Shown: positions 1 to 8,126 of the stretch, piece by piece | Layout: every line of letters begins with the position of its first letter | Numbering within the stretch: the stretch's first letter is position 1 | NCBI RefSeq assembly: GCF_038051995.1 | Contig: NZ_CP150290.1 | Location: 1,971,501-2,035,500 of the forward strand | Origin: Paenibacillus sp. FSL H8-0537 | GTDB lineage: Bacteria; Bacillota; Bacilli; Paenibacillales; Paenibacillaceae | DNA: 64,000 nucleotides | Reading direction: 5' to 3' | The notes under the pieces: generated by a model | Told to the model about the DNA's origin: nothing | Database searches by the model: none | The model's input: the letters and a program-made list of their open reading frames with translations, nothing else | Position numbers and translations under genes: made by a program

Positions 1-466
1 AAGCTTTGATCCCAATTTGCGGTTGAAGCTTTGGTCGATCGAGGAAGCGCGGGAAGTGCTGCTGCCATTCGCTGCGGATGCAGATTATTTTTTGCCGGGC
101 TGGGATGAGCTGATGCTGCTGTACAGCACAGATAGCTACGAAGCGGTGAAGCAAAAGCTGCTTGAGCTGGATGCGGTGACGATCATTAAAGGCAAAGATG
201 ATGCGACAATTGTGCTGGAGGGCAGCGAGGAGACGGCTGTTCCTTTCTATAAGGCGGAGAAGGTCATTGATACGGTCGGAGCGGGCGATGGTTTTTGCGC
301 TGGCTTTTTGGCTGGCATTATGAAGGGCATGACGCCTGTTGAAGCTGTAAAGCTTGCCAGCATCAATGGCTCACTCGTCGTTCAAATGCGTGGAGATTGG
401 GAGGCGCTTCCAGAATGGAGCGTTGTCGAGCAGCGAATGAGCGATAAAGCGTGGGTGGAGCGTTAA
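1..466 (+). CDS. PfkB-family sugar kinase, probably 2-dehydro-3-deoxygluconokinase (5' truncated)
   Basis: This is the C-terminal half of a ribokinase/PfkB-type kinase that phosphorylates a sugar or sugar acid with ATP. The frame is open from base 2, reading SFDPNLRLKLW, so the start lies outside the window. The family signature DTVGAGDGFCAGF, which forms the anion hole and holds the catalytic Asp, lies about 60 residues before the stop. The FDPNLRLKLW stretch resembles KDG kinases and fructokinases; the exact substrate is inference. The stop lies three bases before the ATG of a DeoR-type regulator, which suggests one transcript and a sugar-catabolic operon controlled by that regulator. Confidence 0.85.
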   Translation, partial: SFDPNLRLKLWSIEEAREVLLPFAADADYFLPGWDELMLLYSTDSYEAVKQKLLELDAVTIIKGKDDATIVLEGSEETAVPFYKAEKVIDTVGAGDGFCAGFLAGIMKGMTPVEAVKLASINGSLVVQMRGDWEALPEWSVVEQRMSDKAWVER

Positions 467-468
467 TT

Positions 469-1266
469 ATGGCAGAACCGAATGTTCCGTCGTCTAAAGG
501 ACAGCGCCGCCGCGAGGCGATTTTGCAGCTGCTTAAGCAGCAGGGGCGCGTTACGATTTCCGAGATTGTGGAGCAATTCGATTGTTCGGAGGCGACCGCA
601 AGAAGAGACTTAGAGCAAATGGAGGCCAGCTATCCGATAATTCGGACGATTGGCGGGGCGATGTATGACGGGCTCAGCGTCGTACGTGATATGGGTTTTT
701 CGGAAAAGCAGGATATTTCGTACCTCGAAAAAGAGAGAATTGCCGCGAAGGCGGTATCGCTTATTCAGGAGGGCGATGTCATCGGCCTGTCCGGCGGCAC
801 GACCAATTATTTGATCGCTAAGCAGCTTAAGCTCAGAAGCGGTATTACCGTCGTAACGAATGCGGTCAATATTGCGATGGAGCTGGCGGGAAGCCCAATC
901 CAGGTCGTTGTAACGGGCGGCATTATGCGCCATAACAGCTTTGAGCTTTGCGGGCCGCTGGGAGAAGGCATGGTCGAGCATTTGAATATTGGCAAAATGT
1001 TCATTGGCGTCGATGGCGTATCGGCAGGCGGGGGCATTACTACTTATTCGGAACAGGAAGCACAAATTGCCAAAGCGTTAATCAGACGCTCCACCCAGAC
1101 GTATGCCGTATTCGATCAGACGAAGGTTGGCAAAATGTCACTATTCTCGATTTCGCCGCTTGCAGCGCTGCAGGCTTTCATTACAGACCAGCCGATTGAA
1201 GGCGAGCTTAAGTCAGCGGCACAGCAGCTGAATATTGACGTTTATGTAGCAGATACGAATGGTTAG
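469..1266 (+). CDS. DeoR/GlpR-family transcriptional regulator
   Basis: This 265-residue protein has an N-terminal winged helix-turn-helix (about residues 11-65, GQRRREAILQLLKQQGRVTI then CSEATARRDLEQ) and a C-terminal DeoRC sensor domain with the sugar-phosphate-binding pattern GLSGGTTNYLIA and VVTGGIMR. Such proteins usually repress sugar-use operons and are released by a phosphorylated intermediate. The ATG at 469 is preferred over an in-frame GTG at 451 because GGTGGAG sits eight bases upstream of it, and because the regulator would otherwise overlap the kinase by 16 bases. The adjacent kinase suggests that it responds to that kinase's substrate or product (inference). Confidence 0.93.
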   Translation: MAEPNVPSSKGQRRREAILQLLKQQGRVTISEIVEQFDCSEATARRDLEQMEASYPIIRTIGGAMYDGLSVVRDMGFSEKQDISYLEKERIAAKAVSLIQEGDVIGLSGGTTNYLIAKQLKLRSGITVVTNAVNIAMELAGSPIQVVVTGGIMRHNSFELCGPLGEGMVEHLNIGKMFIGVDGVSAGGGITTYSEQEAQIAKALIRRSTQTYAVFDQTKVGKMSLFSISPLAALQAFITDQPIEGELKSAAQQLNIDVYVADTNG

Positions 1267-1373
1267 CAGGGGAGGCAGCGGGAGCTGGAAAGGTGGCTCC
1301 TGCTGCCTCCTTTTGCATGAATTAGCCTGCCCCATGTAAGGGTGGCATTGTAACGATTAGCTTTCGTTTAGTA

Positions 1374-1402
1374 TTGACAATAAATAAACGATCGTTTATT
1401 GT
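1374..1402 (+). promoter_or_regulatory. SigA-type promoter of the TetR gene
   Basis: A perfect -35 TTGACA (1374-1379) is followed after 17 bases by -10 TATTGT (1397-1402). Transcription would start around 1408-1409, which coincides with the ATG of the regulator, so the mRNA may have no leader. The -10 lies partly inside the operator palindrome. Confidence 0.75.
1383..1400. promoter_or_regulatory. TetR-type operator, perfect 18-bp palindrome
   Basis: AATAAACGATCGTTTATT is its own reverse complement. It fills the spacer and touches the -10 of the promoter that drives the TetR-family gene at 1409. Position and symmetry are those of an autorepression operator for a dimeric TetR protein. Binding by this regulator is inferred, not shown. 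Confidence 0.7.
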
Positions 1403-1408
1403 TGACGC

Positions 1409-1981
1409 ATGAGACTAAGAGATGAAAATAAAATCGAATTAATTTTTGAAGCTACGATTCAGTTGATTAATGAAATTGGCATTTCGGAAACGTCGATTTC
1501 TAAAATCGCCAAACGGGCGAATGTGTCTGCGGCTACGATTTACATTTATTTTGAGAATAAGGAGGATATGCTCGGCAAGACGTATTTAAAAGCGAAGAAA
1601 ATAATGAGCGATAAGCTGTTTAATGGGGTCGACCATTCCGCACCGATTCAGCAGCTCTTTGATCTGTACATTCGCAATTTTATCCAGTTTATACAGGAGC
1701 ACAAATCCTATTTTTTGTTTATGGAACAAATCTCAAACTCTCCATTGCTGCAAAATTGGTGCCTGGAAGAAACCGCGGCGCTTTATTTACCTATATATGA
1801 GTTTTTTGAGAGTGGCAAGCAGCAGCAGCTGTTCAAGGATGTAGATAATGATATGCTTATTACTTACTCTATTTTGCCGATAGCTGAACTGGCTAAAGAG
1901 CAGTTTAAAGGTGATTTTGAGTTTACGCCTGAAAAGCTGGATATAGCGATTAAAATGAGCTGGGACGCTATAAAGAGATAA
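1409..1981 (+). CDS. TetR/AcrR-family transcriptional regulator
   Basis: This 190-residue protein is the usual length for TetR regulators. An N-terminal helix-turn-helix spans about residues 8-50, with the hallmarks TSISKIAKRANVSAATIYIYF and KEDML. The C-terminal half is a helical ligand and dimerisation domain too variable to assign an inducer. The start must be at or near 1409 because the first helix begins a few residues in, yet there is no Shine-Dalgarno sequence upstream and the predicted transcription start falls on the ATG, pointing to leaderless translation. Base composition is more AT-rich than the flanking genes. No divergent target gene is adjacent; the natural target besides itself is unknown. 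Confidence 0.93.
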   Translation: MRLRDENKIELIFEATIQLINEIGISETSISKIAKRANVSAATIYIYFENKEDMLGKTYLKAKKIMSDKLFNGVDHSAPIQQLFDLYIRNFIQFIQEHKSYFLFMEQISNSPLLQNWCLEETAALYLPIYEFFESGKQQQLFKDVDNDMLITYSILPIAELAKEQFKGDFEFTPEKLDIAIKMSWDAIKR

Positions 1982-1997
1982 GTTTTTTGACGCTATA

Positions 1998-2011
1998 TAA
2001 ATGATCATTCA
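1998..2011. promoter_or_regulatory. Possible second TetR-like operator
   Basis: TAAATGATCATTCA contains the 10-bp palindrome AATGATCATT just after the TetR gene. Its spacing and AT-rich flanks resemble TetR operators, but no promoter or start codon reading away from it was found, so this may be chance. Confidence 0.2.
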
Positions 2012-2097
2012 CTTATTATATGAGAAGCTGTGGATATCGTTTTTAGACCGAATAATGCATGTCCAAAGACGATTTCCACTGCTCCTGTTCGGTATTT

Positions 2098-2134
2098 AAA
2101 GCTCGGCTGCCTTTATTCAAGGGAGCCGAGCTTT
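2098..2134. terminator. Bidirectional hairpin between tetR and the glycosyltransferase
   Basis: AAAGCTCGGCT (2098-2108) pairs with AGCCGAGCTTT (2124-2134). The stem overlaps the last codons and stop of the minus-strand glycosyltransferase, is followed by ATTTTA on the plus strand and flanked by AAATAC on the minus strand. It could end transcription from both converging sides. Confidence 0.55.
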
Positions 2135-3612
2135 ATTTTACGCCGCGCAGGTAGTTTTGATTGCATTAAATACATACCGTAGCTCTGTAATAAAATAAAG
2201 CAAGGGAGCAGATCAAGCCGATATCTTGCCTGTATTTCAATCCAAAGCTGCACGAACGCATAGCCTAGCAGTAAAATCAGAAACAGCATATAGCTGGCTT
2301 TCTGCTGCAGCGCAAATCGGCTGCGCCATAAGCTGTACAGCGAATACACCCCGGCTGCGCTCATAGCCGTGAAGAGGAAACGCTCCGCTATTTTAAGGGT
2401 AACAGCAAGCTCTATCCGGTTCATATCCTTCAAGCTCCACATGACCGCTGAATCCTCTTCGCCCCAAAAAACAGTGAGCTTGCGTGCGAACAAGGAGGCG
2501 ACGGCGACTGGATCACTGAGACGCTCCTTAATTAATGCCAGCTCTGCTGCATCGCGCTCCTCGCCAAGCTTAAATTGCAGTACATATTTGCCATCCTCAA
2601 GCGACCATCTGCCATCGGTTTCTGCATTTAGCCCCACGACGAATTTCCAGTAAGGCTCCCGGTTAGAAAGTGGGTATTGCGAGGCTCCGCTTTGCACGAG
2701 TGCAAAGCTGGCCAGAGATTGCACCATGTAAAATATAATAAGCACCCCAGCGGCACGGGCAAGCATTCCGGTAGAGACTTTGCCTAACGATAGCCCGGCA
2801 GGCCTGCAATCATCCGAGTTAGCTTTAAGCAAGCGAAATAACAGTAGAAAGGCAACAAAGCCAGCTATATAAACGAGGCTGAGCGGCCTCATGATGTTTC
2901 CTAGTCCGAAGGCGAGCCCGATTAGCAGCCAGCCATAGTTGGTTTCGAAGCGTTTATTTATAATAAGCAGGCAGCCGAGTGTGAAAAAAAAGGTCGACCA
3001 ATGCTGATTCGTCAGCACCGAGCACATGATGATAGTAGGAATATATAAGGCATAAAGCAGTCCTGCAATTCGCGCCGTATGCTCGTTAAACAGCTCTAGC
3101 GCAGCATAATAAACGAGCAGCGCGGTTGCTGTACTGAATAGTACATTTACTAGCTTAAGCATGAACAGCGCTGCTCCGCCAAATAGCTTGATCATGCCCG
3201 CTTCATACATCGTAAAGCCAAACTGGTATACCCAACTAAGGAAATATTCATCCTGATTAAATGAAAAATCGCCTGCTGCTGCGAGCTGGGCAGCATGATA
3301 CATAAATAGGAAATCGGAATCGGGAGGCGTATCGATCCAAATCATCCAGCCAAGCCGGGTTAGCAGGCTGACCGCCATTAGTGCAAGCAAATAGCCTTTA
3401 GCCGATAGGCTGCGCCCAAGCAGCCGAGAGGCGGCAAGTATGAGGATGAGCGTAAGTAAAATGCCGCTAGCGGCGAGCAAGGGATTTTGGAGCAGCTGCG
3501 TTGTATTCATAAAGGAAGCAGTGAAAACGACAACGAAAAACAAGCCTCCTATAAAAGTGAGTGCTTGAGCAGATAAAGAACGAATCGATTGGAATGAGTG
3601 GAATAAACGCAT
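2113..3612 (-). CDS. Multi-pass membrane glycosyltransferase (GT39/ArnT-like, GT-C fold)
   Basis: This 499-residue integral membrane protein has roughly ten to twelve hydrophobic segments. After the first helices comes an acidic extracytoplasmic loop, IDTPPDSDFLFMYHAA, which is the position and style of the catalytic Asp motif of GT-C enzymes that use polyprenyl-phosphate sugars. A soluble segment of about 100 residues sits before the last helices. By family these enzymes transfer a sugar from a lipid carrier to protein or envelope polymers outside the membrane; donor and acceptor cannot be told. AAGGAGAAGCT precedes the ATG. It is transcribed alone and convergently with the TetR gene. Confidence 0.8.
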   Translation of the reverse strand: MRLFHSFQSIRSLSAQALTFIGGLFFVVVFTASFMNTTQLLQNPLLAASGILLTLILILAASRLLGRSLSAKGYLLALMAVSLLTRLGWMIWIDTPPDSDFLFMYHAAQLAAAGDFSFNQDEYFLSWVYQFGFTMYEAGMIKLFGGAALFMLKLVNVLFSTATALLVYYAALELFNEHTARIAGLLYALYIPTIIMCSVLTNQHWSTFFFTLGCLLIINKRFETNYGWLLIGLAFGLGNIMRPLSLVYIAGFVAFLLLFRLLKANSDDCRPAGLSLGKVSTGMLARAAGVLIIFYMVQSLASFALVQSGASQYPLSNREPYWKFVVGLNAETDGRWSLEDGKYVLQFKLGEERDAAELALIKERLSDPVAVASLFARKLTVFWGEEDSAVMWSLKDMNRIELAVTLKIAERFLFTAMSAAGVYSLYSLWRSRFALQQKASYMLFLILLLGYAFVQLWIEIQARYRLDLLPCFILLQSYGMYLMQSKLPARRKIKLGSLE

Positions 3613-3761
3613 AGCTTCTCCTTTCTTTTAGCGGACTGACTTCTCCAAGTTTATCCGAAAAGGGGTAATGAGGCTAGCGGCGAGCTGGATTTGATTAAAA
3701 CCGGCAGAAATAAGCATTATTAAACCGAAGCCTATGCTGTGCTATGTATCTCAAACGAATA

Positions 3762-3793
3762 AAGCCGCCCCTGCTGTTAGGCAAGGGCGGCTT
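3762..3793 (-). terminator. Terminator after nagBA
   Basis: AAGCCGCCC (3762-3770) pairs with GGGCGGCTT (3785-3793) about 20 bases past the nagA stop. On the minus strand the stem is followed by TATTCG with a short T tract. Confidence 0.7.
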
Positions 3794-3813
3794 ACATCTA
3801 TTCAGGATAGGGT

Positions 3814-5007
3814 TCATTTGTCGGAAGCATGAAACACAAGCTTGCCGCCTACCCAGGTGCGGCTCACAGCGGAGAAATCAGCATCCGTCAGGATGACATC
3901 TGCTTGCTTGCCGCAAGCGATGGAGCCCGTCTGCTCATAGATGCCAAGCTGCTTAGCCGCATTGCCGCTCGCGCAGCGGCTGACTTCAGCGACGGACAGC
4001 TTAGTGTTCGCCAGCATGTACCGGAAGGCGCGCAGCATCGTCAGACTGCTGCCTGCGAGACTGCCGCTGCCCTGCAGGCGGGCAACCTGATCCTTCATCT
4101 CGACGGCCAAGCCGCCGAGCGAGTAGTTCCCGTCGGGCATGCCCGCTGCCGACATGGCATCGGTAATGAGAATAAGCTTGTCTGCCGGTTTGGCAGCTGT
4201 AAGCAGCCGGATCGCTCCCGGATGGACATGATGGCCGTCGGCAATCAGCTCGGCGTAAATCCGTGGATCGCTGAGAACAGCGCCGACGGTTCCCGGTTCC
4301 CGGTGATGCAGCGGACGCATCGCATTATACGTATGGACGGCGTGGGACAGCCCAGCGTCTGCTGCGGCTTCCATATCCGCGTAGGTAGCATCTGTATGGC
4401 CGCAAGCGGCAACGATGTTATTTTCAGCAAGCCAGGCAATGAGGGGAAGAGAGCCTTCCCGTTCAGGGGCAAGCGTCAAAATTTGAATTAAATCGGGAAA
4501 CGCTGCAGTCCATGCTTCCAGCCAGTCAAGCCGAGGAGGCGAGAGGTAAGCGGGATTTTGCGCACCGATCCATTTTTCATTCAGAAAAGGCCCTTCCAAA
4601 TGGACGCCAAGCAGCGCAGCATAGGGCATGTCGCCGCTTCTGTAATCCGCTGCTGCTTGCAAAACAGCTTCGATAGCTTCTTTAGACGCTGTCATCGTAG
4701 TCGCCAACATGCCAGTTGTGCCTTGGGAGGCGTGGAAACGGGTAATCGTGTCGTAGCTGCTGCGGCTGGCATCCATAAAGTCGGCGCCAAAGCCGCCATG
4801 CACATGGACGTCGATAAAGCCCGGCAATAAATAACCGCCGGCTCCATCTATAGTTGGCAGCGCCAGCTCCTCAGCGCTAGGAACAGCATCATTTTCCAGC
4901 AGACGGTGAATGAGGCCATTTTTAATAACGGCACTGCCGGTAATAATACGGTCTTCCAAGACAATATGGACGTGATGTATCACCCATGAGGCGGGCGAGT
5001 TGAACAT
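3814..5007 (-). CDS. nagA: N-acetylglucosamine-6-phosphate deacetylase
   Basis: NagA removes the acetyl group from GlcNAc-6-phosphate, giving glucosamine-6-phosphate in the cytoplasm. The 397-residue length fits the family. Visible amidohydrolase features are DVHVHGG (about 66-72), the metal-ligand Glu in HLEGPF (E138), GHTDA (H204), the second histidine pair near 222-225 and the catalytic Asp in ITDAM (D283). Its ATG lies one base after the nagB stop, so the two are one operon, with NagB converting its product to fructose-6-phosphate. The start at 5007 gives a normal N-terminus. Confidence 0.97.
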   Translation of the reverse strand: MFNSPASWVIHHVHIVLEDRIITGSAVIKNGLIHRLLENDAVPSAEELALPTIDGAGGYLLPGFIDVHVHGGFGADFMDASRSSYDTITRFHASQGTTGMLATTMTASKEAIEAVLQAAADYRSGDMPYAALLGVHLEGPFLNEKWIGAQNPAYLSPPRLDWLEAWTAAFPDLIQILTLAPEREGSLPLIAWLAENNIVAACGHTDATYADMEAAADAGLSHAVHTYNAMRPLHHREPGTVGAVLSDPRIYAELIADGHHVHPGAIRLLTAAKPADKLILITDAMSAAGMPDGNYSLGGLAVEMKDQVARLQGSGSLAGSSLTMLRAFRYMLANTKLSVAEVSRCASGNAAKQLGIYEQTGSIACGKQADVILTDADFSAVSRTWVGGKLVFHASDK

Positions 5008-5008
5008 A

Positions 5009-5737
5009 TTATTTCAGCTTCCTTCCGGCTTCGCGGTCGAGAAGCACGATAACCCGGGGATGCGTCTGGAGCAGCGAAGCCGGTACATTGGTTGTGATAG
5101 GGCCGGTTAACGCTTGCTTCACGATCTCCGCTTTATCTGCGCCGCGAACCACGAGTATTATGGTGTGTGCTTTCAGGATGGAGCCAACACCCATCGTCAG
5201 CGCCATCTTCGGAACTTCTGCGGCCGATTCAAAAAAACGGGCATTCGCTTCCAACGTTTCTGCCTTTAATTGAACGGCATGGGTGCCTGCGGATAGCAAC
5301 GCATCAGGCTCATTAAAGCCTATATGTCCGTTATGTCCGAGCCCAAGCAGCTGAATATCGATCGGGTTTTGCTCCAGCAGCTGGTCGTAACGGCCGCATT
5401 CGGCTTCCAAATTTTCAGCCAGCCCATTAGGTAGATGATAATGGTCGTCTGCAATATCAATTTGGGAAAATAAATGCTGCTTCATATAATAAGCATAGCT
5501 TTGTTCATGCTCAGGAGGAAGGCCTACATATTCATCCAAATTGACGGTAGTCGTCTTGGCGAAGGATACCTCCTTGCTGCGATATGCTTCTATTATTTTG
5601 GCATAGATGCCGAGAGGTGTCGAGCCTGTAGCGAGCCCTAGCACTGCATCCGGCTTCTCCTGGATTTTATTAATAATGGTTTGGGCCGCATAAGCGTCAA
5701 GCAGCTCCCAGTCGTTAAAGTGAATGATTTGCATCAT
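5009..5737 (-). CDS. nagB: Glucosamine-6-phosphate deaminase
   Basis: NagB isomerises and deaminates glucosamine-6-phosphate to fructose-6-phosphate and ammonia, the entry of amino sugars into glycolysis. The 242-residue protein shows the phosphate-binding GLATGSTP (34-41), the catalytic Asp in NLDEY (D68) and the ring-opening motif LGLGHNGHIGFNEP (131-144). Two consecutive ATG codons (5737 and 5734) follow AGGAGG at spacings of 6 and 9; either could be used. A promoter and a large palindrome lie just upstream. The gene is first in the nagBA operon. Confidence 0.97.
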   Translation of the reverse strand: MMQIIHFNDWELLDAYAAQTIINKIQEKPDAVLGLATGSTPLGIYAKIIEAYRSKEVSFAKTTTVNLDEYVGLPPEHEQSYAYYMKQHLFSQIDIADDHYHLPNGLAENLEAECGRYDQLLEQNPIDIQLLGLGHNGHIGFNEPDALLSAGTHAVQLKAETLEANARFFESAAEVPKMALTMGVGSILKAHTIILVVRGADKAEIVKQALTGPITTNVPASLLQTHPRVIVLLDREAGRKLK

Positions 5738-5764
5738 GAAGCGCCTCCTTCAGGTTATGATTTT

Positions 5765-5793
5765 ATTTTAAACCAAAACTATCTTTTTAACAA
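5765..5793 (-). promoter_or_regulatory. Promoter of nagBA
   Basis: Reading the minus strand, -35 TTGTTA (5793-5788) and -10 TAAAAT (5770-5765) are separated by 17 bases. Transcription would begin about 20 bases before the nagB ATG. The inverted repeat at 5799-5836 begins five bases upstream of the -35. Confidence 0.7.
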
Positions 5794-5798
5794 TAATT

Positions 5799-5836
5799 TT
5801 GATTGTAAAATTCATATTAATGAATTTTACAATCAA
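5799..5836. repeat. Perfect 17-bp inverted repeat, probable operator shared by nagBA and fni
   Basis: TTGATTGTAAAATTCAT (5799-5815) is perfectly repeated in inverse at 5820-5836 with a four-base ATTA centre. It lies exactly between two back-to-back promoters and touches both -35 regions. This is the geometry of a regulatory site that controls two divergent units, though a hairpin role cannot be excluded. The sequence does not match the B. subtilis NagR operator I know (TGGTCTAGACCA core). Confidence 0.7.
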
Positions 5837-5837
5837 T

Positions 5838-5867
5838 TTAACATGGGCTTACAGCATATGTTATGAT
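5838..5867 (+). promoter_or_regulatory. Promoter of fni
   Basis: TTAACA (5838-5843) and TATGAT (5862-5867) with an 18-base spacer lie one base after the inverted repeat. They would give a leader of about 27 bases before the ribosome site of fni. Confidence 0.55.
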
Positions 5868-5900
5868 GGACGGATAGAATATTCGCAGGAGGTAAGGGCA

Positions 5901-6980
5901 ATGACGATAACGCAGCGTACGGAGGCGGAGGAAGCGGAGAAAACCGCGAAGCGCAAAAATGAGCATATCCGCATTTGCTTGCAGGAGGAAGTGAACGGCC
6001 AGCATATCGATACAGGGCTTGATCGGTTGCGGTTCCGTCATAATGCGCTGCCTGAGCTGTCATTTGAGGAAATTGAGCTTAAGACGGAGTGGTTCAAGTC
6101 GCCGATGAAAGCGCCGCTGCTCGTCAGCTCCATGACCGGAGGCACCTCGGAGGCTGGGGCTATTAACCGCCGGCTGGCGGAGGCTGCCGAGGCACGAGGC
6201 TGGGCGATTGGACTCGGCTCCATGCGGGCAGCTATTGAGCGCGAGGACTTGGCGTCCTCCTTCCATGTCAGAATGGAGGCGCCCTCGGTACCGGTCATTG
6301 CCAATTTGGGAGCCGTACAGCTAAATTACGGCTTCGGTACGGATGATTGCCTGCGTGCGGTTGACATTGCAGAGGCGAATGCCCTCGTGCTTCACGTCAA
6401 CAGCATGCAGGAGGTTTTTCAGCCGGAAGGCAATACGGACTTCCGCGGCTTGCTGGCGCGAATCGAGCAGGTATGCCGTGCGCTCCCTGTTCCAGTCGGC
6501 GTGAAGGAAGTAGGCTGGGGCATTGATGCTGGCACTGCCGCAATGCTTGCGAATGCAGGCATTTCCTTTATTGATGCGGCAGGAGCGGGAGGCACATCCT
6601 GGAGCCAGGTCGAGAAATACCGGGCGGGTGATGGACTGCGCCGACAAGCTGCGGAGGCGTTCGCGGATTGGGGCATTCCGACAGCGGAAAGCGTTAGCGC
6701 CATTCGTAGTACATTGCCGCATATGAACGTCATTGCGAGCGGCGGCTTAAGGCATGGTGTTGATGCAGCTAAAGCGATTGCGCTTGGGGCGAATCTCGCT
6801 GGCTTTGGGCGTGTCTTATTGCCGCAAGCGGTGCATGGGACAACCGACCTGTCGATTCGCCAGCTTACTCAGCAGTTTGAGCGAATTGAGTTTGAGCTGA
6901 AGGCGGCGATGTTCGGCATTGGCGTCCGCACGATTGAGCAGCTTCGCCAGACAGATCGGCTAGCTTCGAAAGCCGAATAA
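5901..6980 (+). CDS. fni: Type 2 isopentenyl-diphosphate delta-isomerase
   Basis: This FMN-dependent enzyme interconverts isopentenyl and dimethylallyl diphosphate for isoprenoid synthesis. The 359-residue protein has family hallmarks: RLRFRHNALPEL near the N-terminus, SSMTGGTSEAG (flavin loop), NLGAVQLNYG, HVNSMQEVFQPEG, VKEVGWGI, GGTSWSQVE, and the FMN-phosphate loop ASGGLRHGVDAAKA with GRVLLP at the end. The frame is open further upstream, but ATG 5901 is chosen because GGAGGTAAGGGCA precedes it and the extra residues would be read from promoter DNA. Together with ispG at 30.9 kb it indicates isoprenoid supply through the MEP route. Confidence 0.96.
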   Translation: MTITQRTEAEEAEKTAKRKNEHIRICLQEEVNGQHIDTGLDRLRFRHNALPELSFEEIELKTEWFKSPMKAPLLVSSMTGGTSEAGAINRRLAEAAEARGWAIGLGSMRAAIEREDLASSFHVRMEAPSVPVIANLGAVQLNYGFGTDDCLRAVDIAEANALVLHVNSMQEVFQPEGNTDFRGLLARIEQVCRALPVPVGVKEVGWGIDAGTAAMLANAGISFIDAAGAGGTSWSQVEKYRAGDGLRRQAAEAFADWGIPTAESVSAIRSTLPHMNVIASGGLRHGVDAAKAIALGANLAGFGRVLLPQAVHGTTDLSIRQLTQQFERIEFELKAAMFGIGVRTIEQLRQTDRLASKAE

Positions 6981-7004
6981 TGATGAAATAGCCCACACAG
7001 CAAA

Positions 7005-7044
7005 CGAAGGGACCGCAGCCTATTTAACTAGGCCGGTCCCTTCG
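7005..7044. terminator. Convergent terminator between fni and gerC
   Basis: CGAAGGGACCG (7005-7015) pairs with CGGTCCCTTCG (7034-7044); ATTTTG follows on the plus strand. The right arm lies inside the 3' end of the minus-strand germination gene, so the hairpin probably serves both convergent units. Confidence 0.7.
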
Positions 7045-8126
7045 ATTTTGATTCGGGCATTGACGGCGATTTGCAGCGTCGGGTAAATATTTTGCCATTG
7101 CTGCCAGGCTGCTTCGCCCGCATGGGTTGCCCGGTAGCGCAGGCCAAAGCCAAAGGGATCTACGCCAGCCTGTTGTATTTTTTTTAGCAGCTTCTCCGTC
7201 GATTTAGAGTAATCTGCACTTAGTTTTTTTTCCACGGGCCCCCAGCTTTGCTCAAATAGATTGGAAGGAGCTTCCTCCATAAGCGCTTTAATGCGAACAT
7301 CCATGTTTAATTGCAGCTTGCCATTATTATCGCTGAAGTAATAGCGGCTCTTAATTCTGCTGACAGCCCCCACAAGCCGATTGCTCGAGAAGCTTCCTTG
7401 AATGGAGGATTTCTCAAAGTTTTTGGCCAACTGATTAAAGAGCTGTGACTCTTCCGGCTTCAGGACGAGCTTGATTTTCGTTTTATCCAGCAGCGCAGTA
7501 CGGTTAATAATATAGCCGCTGCTGCCCTCGCCCCGAATAATCGGAATAACAGGATCGAGACCTTGTTCCATGACCCGTCTGGACAGATCGGAAAGCGATT
7601 CTATATAGGTATAGGGATTATCCGTTCCATCTGCTCCGAAGCTTAGAAACAGCGCATTTCCTGGATAGCGTTCTGCCATGGGATTTATTTGCAAAATCGT
7701 CCGCGCATCCGGCTTGCCGATCGCCAAATTCGCAATGCTTTGTATATCCCTCCGTCTTTTCATCCAATCCAGCACAGGGGAATAATCCTTCCAGGCCACG
7801 CGCTCGCCAATGAGGAAAATTTTGCAATGGCCAAAGTCCAGCTCCTTGTCCACATGGGCTTTCAGCATGCGCACACCTTCGGCGATGCTTGCAGCTTCAA
7901 TGGTTTCGACTTGCGCTTTGCCAGCGCCAGGCTCGATTTTAGGTGAGGCGATGGCGAGGCGCAGTGTAATGAGATAAGGGTTTTGTTTTTTGCCGCTGTA
8001 ATCGATACCCATCGCCACGATAAAATAACGTTTGTCAATATCCTTAAAACCGCAGCCGCTTGATGCTGTACAGACCAATAGCAAGCACAAAGCTAGCAGC
8101 GTGAGCTTTAACCAGCGCATTTTCAT
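7020..8126 (-). CDS. Ger(x)C-family spore germination lipoprotein (receptor C subunit)
   Basis: This 368-residue lipoprotein is the C subunit of a GerA-type nutrient germinant receptor in the spore inner membrane. Evidence is a basic start and hydrophobic stretch ending in the lipobox SSGC (about residues 22-25), followed by a GerC-type fold with the family phrases YFIVAMGID and RDIQSIANLAIG. Its ATG overlaps the stop of the upstream permease (ATGA), so it is the third gene of an A-B-C operon. Such operons are normally expressed in the forespore by SigG; I could not identify a convincing SigG promoter by eye. The ligand is unknown, so no gerA/gerB/gerK symbol is given. Confidence 0.93.
   Translation of the reverse strand: MKMRWLKLTLLALCLLLVCTASSGCGFKDIDKRYFIVAMGIDYSGKKQNPYLITLRLAIASPKIEPGAGKAQVETIEAASIAEGVRMLKAHVDKELDFGHCKIFLIGERVAWKDYSPVLDWMKRRRDIQSIANLAIGKPDARTILQINPMAERYPGNALFLSFGADGTDNPYTYIESLSDLSRRVMEQGLDPVIPIIRGEGSSGYIINRTALLDKTKIKLVLKPEESQLFNQLAKNFEKSSIQGSFSSNRLVGAVSRIKSRYYFSDNNGKLQLNMDVRIKALMEEAPSNLFEQSWGPVEKKLSADYSKSTEKLLKKIQQAGVDPFGFGLRYRATHAGEAAWQQWQNIYPTLQIAVNARIKIEGTGLVK

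Noticed and set aside
5750..5900. NagR-type dre operator between nagB and fni
   Set aside because: The conserved TGGTCTAGACCA-like core is absent; only the unrelated 17-bp inverted repeat is found.
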